Of a DNA stretch of 64,000 bases, positions 57,152-64,000 are shown one piece after another. The stretch comes from Proteles cristata cristata (lineage: Eukaryota; Chordata; Mammalia; Carnivora; Hyaenidae). Location of the stretch: positions 124,001 through 188,000 of the forward strand of contig JAESUZ010001294.1 of assembly GCA_017311185.1 (NCBI GenBank), in the 5' to 3' direction. The translations under genes and the position numbers were made by a program. The number at the start of each line of letters is the position of its first letter. Position 1 is the stretch's first letter. A model generated the notes under the pieces. The model saw nothing but the letters and a program-made list of their open reading frames with translations. It searched no databases and was not told where the DNA came from.

Positions 57152-57433
57152 CAAGAGGCTCCTGGGTGGCTGAGCAGGCTGGGCGTCCAACTCTTGATTC
57201 TTGATTTCAGGTCAGGTAATGATCTTGCAGTTTGTGGGATGGAGTCTGGTGTTGGGCCCTGCACTGATATAGCGAAGCCTGCTTGGGATTCTCTCTCTCC
57301 TTCTCTCAGGCCATACCCTGCTAGCATGCTCGCTCTCAAAATAAATTTTAAAAAAAATTTAATTAAATTAAAAAATTTATATTAAAATTTTAAATTTATA
57401 TTAAATTTTAAAAATGTATGTATGGAAAAAATA
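57152..57433 (+). mobile_element. SINEC, sense, with ~90-bp AT-rich expanded tail
   Basis: GAGGCTCCTGGGTGGCTGAG head to CAAAATAAATTTTAAAAAA, then TTTAATTAAATTAAA and AAATTTATATTAAAATTT units. TATATGGAAAAAGT duplication at 57138-57151 and 57434-57447 proves that the AT stretch belongs to the insertion. Confidence 0.92.
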
Positions 57434-57597
57434 TATATGGAAAAAGTTGAAATCACAGCTGTTCAAATATGAAATGCACTCACTTCTGTGCCTGTGAGGG
57501 TTTAAGTCCCTGTAAGAATAGTCTCAGGGACCACTTAACAAGGAACTAGTACTTAGTAAGTGGTTGGCCAGAACAACCTTTAAGATCCCTCTTTACT

Positions 57598-57753
57598 GGG
57601 ATGCCTGGGTAGCTCAGTCAGTTAAGTGTCTGACTTCGACTTCGGCTCAGGTCAGGATCTCACGGTTTGTGGGTTTGAGCCCTACATCGGGGCTCTGTGC
57701 TGACAGCTCAGAGCCTGGAGCCTGCTTCAGATTCTGTGTCTCCCTCTCTCTGG
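57598..57753 (+). mobile_element. SINEC, sense, 3'-truncated
   Basis: Intact head (GGGATGCCTGGGTAGCTCAG) but ends abruptly at TCCCTCTCTCTGGG, with no AATAAA tail, and runs into L1 3' UTR. Confidence 0.9.
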
Positions 57754-57868
57754 GACAACTCCAGTACAGTTACCATACAGTGCTATGTTAGTTTCAGGTA
57801 TACAATATAGTGATTCAACAATTCTACATATTTCTCAGTGCTCATCAAGGTAAGTGTATTCTGATCAA
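57754..57868 (-). mobile_element. L1 3' UTR fragment, antisense
   Basis: CAGTACAGTTACCATACAGT, GTTTCAGGTATACAATATAG, TTCTACATATTTCTCAGTGC. Carnivore L1 end, no A-tail at the left junction. Confidence 0.85.
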
Positions 57869-57870
57869 TG

Positions 57871-58071
57871 CTTTTTTTTTAAATGTTTATTTATTTTGAG
57901 AGAGAGTGAGCAAGCGAGCATGAGCAGCAAAGAGAGGAGAGAGAATCCTAAGTAGACTCCACACTGCCAGCGCAGAACCCGACATGGGGCTCTATTCCAG
58001 AAACTGAGATCGTGATCTGAACCGAAATCAAGGGTGGGATGTTTAACCAACTGAGCCCAGGCGTTCCACAG
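57871..58071 (-). mobile_element. SINEC, antisense
   Basis: T-tail, GAGAGAGAGTGAGCAAGCG, CCAACTGAGCCCAGGCGTTCC. CAATGCTTT on both sides. Confidence 0.93.
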
Positions 58072-58074
58072 GCC

Positions 58075-59005
58075 AATGCTTTCCTAAATAGGGCTTTATA
58101 GCGTCTGGGAAGGAAAAAGTCTTAAGAAAAATTTCTGAGTGTATCATGTTTTGAAATGGTTACAAAAAAGATAAAATGTTTAGCTTCAATGGAATGGAAA
58201 TTATTACATTTAAAAAGCTAAACTGGTGAATAAAATTATATACGTACATTTCTTTCCACATTAAAAAACAATCTGAGGCCTACTTAAGTTTTCATTTCAT
58301 AAGAATTGAAGTGATGGAACAGTAGGCTGAAAGATAAAGACATTTCCTTACACAAGAGTTTAAATGGGGTCAGTAATAAGTTCCTCTGAGAACTTCACAA
58401 AAGAACTATCTTATTATTGAGCAAATGAGTTAAGTCAGCTGTTCTCAAACATATCAAGCACTCATTATCCTGTGAATCTGTAACAATTTTACAGTATTAT
58501 TCTTCCAAAATTTCTTGGTACTTCTATCACAAGGAGATGCTGGGCTTTGCGGACCACTGGTCTCAGTTTGTAATTTCTTACATAAATCATGAATACAATT
58601 TTGCACAGTATAAATGCATTCTATAATGTAGGTCAAGCAGTGGAATTATTTAATGTTAAAACTTTGAGTTTCTAAATGCTTACACTGGGCTACAAAATAG
58701 TAAATATTGTTAATAGTGATTCTGACTTGAAATTTTCTTGAGGATGGTACATAGTAGTTTGTAAAGTTTAAACGGGGCATGTAGTAGACATGCAGACTGA
58801 CTGTTTCACTCATGCTTATTATTTATTTGGATTCATAGGCCACAGCAATGAAGTCTTAAGTCAGAGCTTGTTGACTAAGTCTGTACAGGTCAGTCTCCTG
58901 AGGCATAGAGCTAGACGGAGAAAAGTGTAGTGGATCTAGAGAGACAAACAGAAAATATCTAGCACATAAGACAGTAACATTCACATGTTTTACAATTATA
59001 CATAA
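58075..59005. other. Intron 1 sequence, nothing recognised
   Basis: Unassigned. Confidence 0.5.
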
Positions 59006-59007
59006 CT

Positions 59008-59150
59008 TAAGTAGTAAGTTCCAACCCCAGCTATGAAGACCTTGGCGAGTTATTAAAATCCCCTAAAGTCTCAACTTCCTTATCCAGAAAATAGTAAAAA
59101 TACCATCTACTGCAGAGAACAGTTGTGAGGACTAACACTCTCTTAAATAG
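59008..59150 (+). mobile_element. MIR, sense
   Basis: TTCCAACCCCAGCTATGAAG, ACCTTGGCGAGTTATTAAAA, TCAACTTCCTTATCCAGAAA, GTTGTGAGGACTAAC. Confidence 0.8.
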
Positions 59151-59304
59151 CCAGTGAAGAACAAAAATCGGAAGGCATATTAGAGAATGAGAGAAGAGTT
59201 AATTCAGTGAAGTCAAGACGAATGTGAACTGACAAACAAAAACACAGGGATAGTACCAAGATTAATTTTTATCAATAATAAAATCAGTAAGAAAACTCAT
59301 TCAT

Positions 59305-59410
59305 ATTTATTTTTGACTATTCAATCAATGTTCGTTTATCATCTATGTTCCAGGAACTGTGCTAGTCAATGGTAATGTCAAAATTAATACACTGATCTAC
59401 CCCCTCAAGG
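59305..59410 (-). mobile_element. L2/MIR-class 3' motif
   Basis: TATTCAATCAATGTTCGTTT, GTTCCAGGAACTGTGCTAGT. Short diverged remnant. Confidence 0.45.
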
Positions 59411-59477
59411 ACTGCAGATTTATTTAGTACAAGAACAAATCATAGAGATAAGAGCTTTTTAAAAGAAGTATGTACAA

Positions 59478-59705
59478 GGGGCGCCTGGGTGGCTTAGTCA
59501 GTTAAGCGTCCGACTTTCGCTTAGGTCACGATCTCGCAGTTCGTGGGTTCGAGCCCCGCGTCGGGCTCTGTGCTGACTGCCCGCTCAGAGCCTGGAGCCT
59601 GTTTCAAAGTCTGTGACTCCCTCTCTCTCTGACCCTCCCCTGCTCGCACTGTCTCTCTCTCTCTCCTAGAAATAAATAAAACATTAAAAAAATAAAATAA
59701 AAAAT
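59478..59705 (+). mobile_element. SINEC (young subtype), sense, full length
   Basis: GGGGCGCCTGGGTGGCTTAG head, ACTTTCGCTTAGGTCACG, CTCCTAGAAATAAATAAAAC. Perfect 17-bp duplication AAAAGAAGTATGTACAA (59461-59477, 59706-59722). Among the youngest-looking copies here. Confidence 0.98.
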
Positions 59706-59722
59706 AAAAGAAGTATGTACAA

Positions 59723-60650
59723 AATTTTGAGACACACTCACAGGTAAGGATTCAAAGAAGAAATGACGTTTAAAGTGGGTCTTAAAATATGAAAGAGTGT
59801 ATCAGGGGAAGGCATTAGAAGCAAAGGAAAAAGCCTTACAAAGGCAAAAGACAAACTTCACAGGGAATATCCGTACTCTGCTATGCCAGGATGAATGTGA
59901 AGAAATGGCAGAAAAGGTACATGGGGCCGAATTATGAAAAGCCTGATCTACCATGCTAAGGAATCTTTCATCGTAATATGCATCCTCTTGTAACCTAGTC
60001 ATTGCGACCTGTTGGCTAAGAGGGCTAAGCATGATTTCCTATTCCATTTCTACCTCATCGCTGATCACAAATGATAAAGGTGTGGTATACTTTCTCAGGC
60101 TATAAACTTAGGACAATTTTGACACTGTCATAAACTGAAAACGATGACCACCCTGTAAAAAAAGGAAACCTGCAGCATTCCTGGAGAAATCTGTGGTGAC
60201 CATAAAATTATCACAAGGCCACGTTTTCCATCAATATCACCTTACATGTTCTTTTGATTTTTCTAATTTTGCCAATGAGAGAGGCTTCTTATAACTTCTA
60301 ATAGCTATAACAAGACTCAACGTGTCCACAGACAAGTCAACATTTTGCTTCTTTCCTAAAAATCAACAAATCTCTTTGGAAGGCAGGGCTTTCCTTAACC
60401 AAGCAGCAAAGATGGGTCAACACACAACAAAAGTGAACACAGCAGGGTTCGCCGGTATTAAAAAAAGACTTCAAAAGACAAGCTGGTAAATCGTGGGATT
60501 TCTGGGTAATGGCAATATACTAAGATCTTCAACTTTGAAAACAAGGCCAGGACAAGTCCAGAAACAGAAAATAATGGAGATCAGGCTACAGATGGATAAA
60601 AATGAACATGATGAGTCCTGAGTTATTATCTTTACAGTCAAGTACTTATT
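59723..60650. other. Intron 1 sequence, part possibly ancient repeat
   Basis: 59765-60010 (GGGGCCGAATTATGAAAAGC, CATGCTAAGGAATCTTTC) resembles the same kind of old unnamed repeat as the left edge. 60040-60600 looks unique. No exon supported. Confidence 0.4.
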
Positions 60651-60654
60651 TACA

Positions 60655-60765
60655 TATCTCCCTTTCCTAGATTAGGAACTCTGGAAAGGAATGTTCTGCA
60701 CTCATCCTTATATACCTATTGCCAAGCACATATACTGTGAGAGGCATATATGTAAAAGGTTAAGT
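60655..60765 (+). mobile_element. L2 3'-end fragment
   Basis: GATTAGGAACTCTGGAAAGG, ATATACCTATTGCCAAGCAC. Confidence 0.55.
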
Positions 60766-60976
60766 ACAGATTTGGCAGAACATGGTGAAAGGAAGCTGTA
60801 TAGCGGTTTCAGGAATAGTAAAATCTAAGAACAAGTTCAAGATAGACAGTGGCATTAGAGCAGATGGAAAAGAGGCTTTGGTCTTTTAGCTGCCTATCTT
60901 GAAAGCATTCACACTATGTTTTGCCACTTATACCTGACTTTCATAACTGGAAAAGATCTTTGGAAATCATCAAATC

Positions 60977-61204
60977 AGAGGTGCCTGGGTGGCTCAGTCA
61001 GTTAAGCATCTGACTTCAGCTCAGGTCACGATCTCATGTTTCACGGGTTCAAGCCCCGCATCGGGCTCTGTGCTGACGGCCAGCTTAGAGCCTGGAGCCT
61101 GCTTTGGATTCTGTATCTCCCTCTCTCTCTGACCCTCCCCTGCTTGCACTGTCTCTCTCTCTCTCAGAAATAAATAAAAACATTAAAAAAAATTTTTTTA
61201 AAAA
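60977..61204 (+). mobile_element. SINEC, sense, with target duplication
   Basis: AGGTGCCTGGGTGGCTCAGT head region; GGAAATCATCAAATC at 60962-60976 and 61205-61219. Confidence 0.97.
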
Positions 61205-61219
61205 GGAAATCATCAAATC

Positions 61220-61612
61220 CAAATATTTTCTTTTGCAAGATTCAGACTCGGGCCTGATTTAGTCTAAAGTCACACAGTTGTATATATAAGACTAGACTCT
61301 AGTCCTAGACTATAAGATACAAGAGTTTTATGAAATGTGAATTAAATAGACAAAATGATTGTTAGGTACTTAACAGTTTTATAAATACTTGTCCCACATA
61401 CGGAAGAAGATTTTAAATACTGATTTTGGTAAATCTGCTGTATTACACAAAAGAAAGCTGGCTGCCCTATACCATTTGGAGGGCTTCCAAGTTCACTTTT
61501 AATTACTCATTAAATAGAACTTTTTTTCCCTTAAATCTCATGGTCCTGGAACTAAAATCTAGCCTTATAGCCATATCCTTATATCTTTCCCTTCCTTTCT
61601 TCCACATGCTAT
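61220..61612. other. Intron 1 sequence, nothing recognised
   Basis: Unassigned. Confidence 0.5.
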
Positions 61613-62000
61613 CTGCGGTAACTAGCCTCCCAGATGGCCCCGAATGATCCTTAGGTCCTGTTATTTGTTCAGACCCCTCCCACACTGGGTTCTAAGGCCA
61701 GATCATAGAAGACTTACAGTATCTGTCTTGCTACTTTACTTGTTCTGGAAGAGTGATCCTAAGTAGCCCTATGGAGAGGCCTGTGTATAAAGAACTGAGT
61801 CCTACCAATAGTCAGTCGGTGAGTAAGCCATCTTAAAAGCATTTCTTCAGCACTAATCAAGCCTGAAGCCTCAGCTGACAAGATGATTACAACCTCATTA
61901 GAGACCCTGAGCCAGAACACCCAGCAAAGCAACTCAAAACTATTAGATAATAAATGTTTGGGGTAATTTATTACATAGCAATAGATAAATAATACAAGTG
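61613..62000 (+). mobile_element. MLT1-type LTR (ERVL-MaLR)
   Basis: TAACTAGCCTCCCAGATGGC, CCCCTCCCACACTGGGTTC, AGCCCTATGGAGAGGCCTG, ACCTCATTAGAGACCCTGAG, ending GCAATAGATAAATAATACA. An old solo MaLR LTR with internal deletions; no internal retroviral genes. Confidence 0.88.
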
Positions 62001-62041
62001 ACTCATCTAAAATCAATTACCTATAATGAAAAAGCATTTAA

Positions 62042-62212
62042 AAATTTAAAAAAAAATTTTTTTAACATTTATTTATTTTTGAGACAAAGAGAACGAGCTG
62101 AGGAGGGGCAGAGAGAGAGGGTGACACAGAATCTAAAACAGGCTTCAGGCTCTAAGCTGTCAGCACAGAGCCCGACATGGGGCTCAAACTCATGAATCCA
62201 CCCAGACACCCT
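62042..62212 (-). mobile_element. SINEC, antisense, internally deleted
   Basis: T-tail, GGGCAGAGAGAGAGGGTGAC, GGCTTCAGGCTCTAAGCTGT, then AACTCATGAATCCACCCAGA: about 50 bp of the tRNA-like part is missing. Confidence 0.93.
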
Positions 62213-62344
62213 TGAAAAACCATTTTAGTATTAAGTTTTACTACACAAAACAAAACATAAGGACAAGAATTGGGCTTGAAATATCCAACTAAAACCTAAA
62301 AAGTTTAGTATAGCAGAAAGAGCTTAAAAGTTAAGAAGACCGAG

Positions 62345-62575
62345 GGGTGCCTGGGTGGCTTAGTCGGTTAAGTGTCCGACTTTCGCTTAGGTCATGATCT
62401 CACGGTTCATGGGTTTGAGCCCCGCTTCGGGCTCTGTGCTGACTGCCAGCTCAGAGCCTGGAGCCTGTTTCAGTCTGTGACTCCCTCTCTCTCTGACCCT
62501 CCCCTGCTCACGCTGTCTCTCTCTCCTAGAAATAAATAAAACATTAAAAACAATAATAATAAAAAAATTTTAAAA
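62345..62575 (+). mobile_element. SINEC (young subtype), sense, full length
   Basis: GGGTGCCTGGGTGGCTTAGT, ACTTTCGCTTAGGTCATG, GCTGACTGCCAGCTCAG. Perfect 19-bp duplication AAAAGTTAAGAAGACCGAG (62326-62344, 62576-62594), the longest in the window. Confidence 0.98.
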
Positions 62576-62594
62576 AAAAGTTAAGAAGACCGAG

Positions 62595-62760
62595 TTTCAA
62601 CGACCTCCACTAGTCTCTGACAGGGAAACCCATTTCTCAGCTTCTCTAACTTTTAACTACTATCTGTATAATGGAAATAATGCCATTTCCCTGGGATTTG
62701 TAACAAATTAATATATGTGAAAGCATCTAACATATTCTACAAATATCAGCTATTACCACT
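62595..62760 (+). mobile_element. MIR, sense, diverged
   Basis: CTGTATAATGGAAATAATGC, ATATGTGAAAGCATCTAACA, ACAAATATCAGCTATTACC. Confidence 0.7.
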
Positions 62761-62977
62761 TTTGTCTATATTTGTGAGTCTCCTCTTACATAAAAATTAG
62801 TAAGTTAGATTTTTTCCACCCCATTCTGTTACTTTCCCAAATCTCAGACAGATTCCTTACTCCAGTCTTTAAAATGTCATACTTTCTGGCTGGAATCCAA
62901 GTTCAAAAGTGCATTCTGCAGTCCACAAAGTGGTTGCTTGCTCCCATGGAATGCATGCTTCAAAAATCCCCAAGACA

Positions 62978-63187
62978 GGGACGCCTGGGTGGCTCAGTCA
63001 GTTAGTTAAGCGGTCAACTTTGGCTCAGGCCATGATCTCGCAGTCCATGGGTTCAAGCTCCACGTCGGGTTCTGTGCTGACAGCTCAGAGCCTGGAGCCT
63101 CCTTTAGATTCTGTGTCTCCCTCTCTCTCTCTACCCCTCCTCACTCACACTCTGTCTCTCAAAAATAAACATTAAAAAAATATTTTT
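62978..63187 (+). mobile_element. SINEC, sense
   Basis: GGGACGCCTGGGTGGCTCAG head with a small duplication TCAGTTAGTTAAG; flanked by AATCCCCAAGACA / AATCCCAAAACA. Confidence 0.95.
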
Positions 63188-63246
63188 TAATCCCAAAACA
63201 AATCTCATAGATTAAGAATATTCATTGAGTTTTAAAATACTTAATG

Positions 63247-63486
63247 AGGGCCCCTGGGTGGCTCAGTCAGTTAAGCGGCCAACTTTGGTTCAGGTAATGA
63301 TCTCGTGGTTTGTGGGTTCAAGCCCCATGTCTGGTTCTGTCTGACAGCTCAGAGCCTGGACTCTGCTTCGGATTCTGTGTCTCCCTCTCTCTCTGCCCCT
63401 CCGCCACTTGTGCTCTTTCTCTGTCTCTCAAAAATAAATAAATGTAAATAAATAAATAAATGAATGAATGAATAAATAAATAAATT
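63247..63486 (+). mobile_element. SINEC, sense, with (AAAT/AATG)n tail
   Basis: GGGCCCCTGGGTGGCTCAGT head; tail expanded into AAATAAATAAATGAATGAAT units (63432-63485). Confidence 0.95.
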
Positions 63487-63499
63487 ACTTATTGTTCAC

Positions 63500-63700
63500 C
63501 TTCCAGGTAGGATGGAGTAGCTAAGAGGTAAACCAGTATTCCCATCTGAACTGGAAAAGCCAGATAATGTCCAGAAATCATTTGTCTGAAGGCAGTAGAG
63601 AGCTACTGAGACAACAACAGCTAGAGGAGCTAGGGATCTTACAAATGCAGTGGCTTTTACCTGGGAGCACATATAAATTCTGAAAGCAAGCAGGAAACCA
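63500..63700 (+). mobile_element. Ancient L1 5' end fragment, sense
   Basis: TTCCAGGTAGGATGGAGTAG, GAACTGGAAAAGCCAGATAA, TACCTGGGAGCACATATAAA resemble an L1M 5' UTR like that at 40268. Confidence 0.5.
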
Positions 63701-63703
63701 ATG

Positions 63704-63915
63704 ATCTACCACAGAGGGCTACTAATGGGGAGGCAGAATAGTGCTTCCCCCCAAGTTGCTCATATACTAATACCTGCAACCTATGAATGTTAAATTACAT
63801 GGCGAGGGGAAACTAATTAATGCTGCAGATGGAATTAAAATTGATAATCAGCTGGCCTTTAAATAAAGAGATTATCCTAGATTATCCAGGTCAACCCAAA
63901 ATAATCAGAGAGTCA
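63704..63915 (+). mobile_element. MLT1-type LTR 5' portion (ERVL-MaLR)
   Basis: GGAGGCAGAATAGTGCTTCC, ACCTGCAACCTATGAATGTT, AGATTATCCTAGATTATCCA, GGTCAACCCAAAATAATCA. First half only, cut by the SINE at the right edge. Confidence 0.85.
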
Positions 63916-63936
63916 CATTCAAACCGAAAGAAGTGT

Positions 63937-64000
63937 GGGGAGCCTAGCTGGCTCAGTCAGTAGAGCATGCAACTCTGGTTCTCAGGTCCTAAGTTCAAGC
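63937..64000 (+). mobile_element. SINEC (old tRNA-Lys type), sense, cut by window edge
   Basis: GGGGAGCCTAGCTGGCTCAG, GAGCATGCAACTCTGG, GTTCAAGC at the right edge. Confidence 0.88.

Noticed and set aside
58436..58580. Possible hAT MITE (CAGCTGTTCTCAAAC ... GGACCACTGGTCTCA)
   Set aside because: Only the termini resemble MER5-type elements; the interior does not, so it could be chance.
61426..62016. ORFs near 61.4-62.0 kb on both strands
   Set aside because: They largely overlap an MLT1 LTR and contain no internal retroviral coding sequence.
1..64000. Tandem-looking recurrent GGGGCGCCTGGGTGGCTCAG units as a CRISPR-like or regulatory array
   Set aside because: Units are dispersed, in both orientations and each with its own A-tail and target duplication: they are carnivore SINEs.
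1..64000. SINE heads as tRNA genes
   Set aside because: The tRNA-Lys-like heads are SINE promoters joined to CT-rich tails; none has an intact tRNA 3' acceptor half.

Overview
This is ordinary mammalian intronic DNA, almost certainly from a cat-family (felid) or other feliform carnivore. The evidence is roughly fifty-five tRNA-Lys-derived carnivore SINEs (SINEC, felid type, with the head 'GGGGCGCCTGGGTGGCTCAG', a CT-rich 3' segment and an AATAAA-like A-rich tail). There are also carnivore L1 fragments and the usual eutherian background of MIR, L2, hAT-Charlie (MER5) and MaLR/MLT1 copies. There is no bacterial-style gene organisation and almost every long open frame is a repeat shadow.

The only gene I can support is ARIH1 (Ariadne-1 homolog, an RBR-type E3 ubiquitin ligase) on the minus strand. 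Four consecutive coding exons are present, all with clean AG/GT splice sites and matching phases: 37080-37147, 11321-11465, 4241-4333 and 3694-3749. Joined, they encode the end of the UBA-like region, the linker and the complete eight-ligand zinc-binding RING1 domain. They correspond to human exons 2-5, about residues 126-246 of 557. Exon 1, the promoter/CpG island and the downstream IBR, RING2 and Ariadne-domain exons lie outside the window. Intron sizes here are: intron 1 at least 26.85 kb (37148 to the right edge), intron 2 25,614 bp, intron 3 6,987 bp, intron 4 491 bp, intron 5 at least 3,693 bp (to the left edge).

Layout. 1-3693: part of intron 5 with a TGG/AGG microsatellite, a MER5A and three SINEs. 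3694-4333: exons 5 and 4. 4334-11320: intron 3, with a sense L1 3' end and a long antisense ancient L1. 11466-37079: intron 2, dense with SINEs in both orientations and several long antisense L1M relics, including a likely L1/HAL1 ORF1 relic near 15.3-15.9 kb. 37148-64000: intron 1, with L1 3' and 5' pieces, several hAT MITEs, MIRs, two MLT1 LTRs, a U6 snRNA pseudogene, many SINEs, and one non-repetitive 68-bp block with splice signals on the gene strand (51583-51650) that could be an undescribed alternative exon.

I found no novel enzymatic or defence-type system. The most worthwhile items are the candidate cryptic/poison exon in ARIH1 intron 1, the young SINEC subfamily with intact target-site duplications, and a few structurally odd SINE/L1 junctions.
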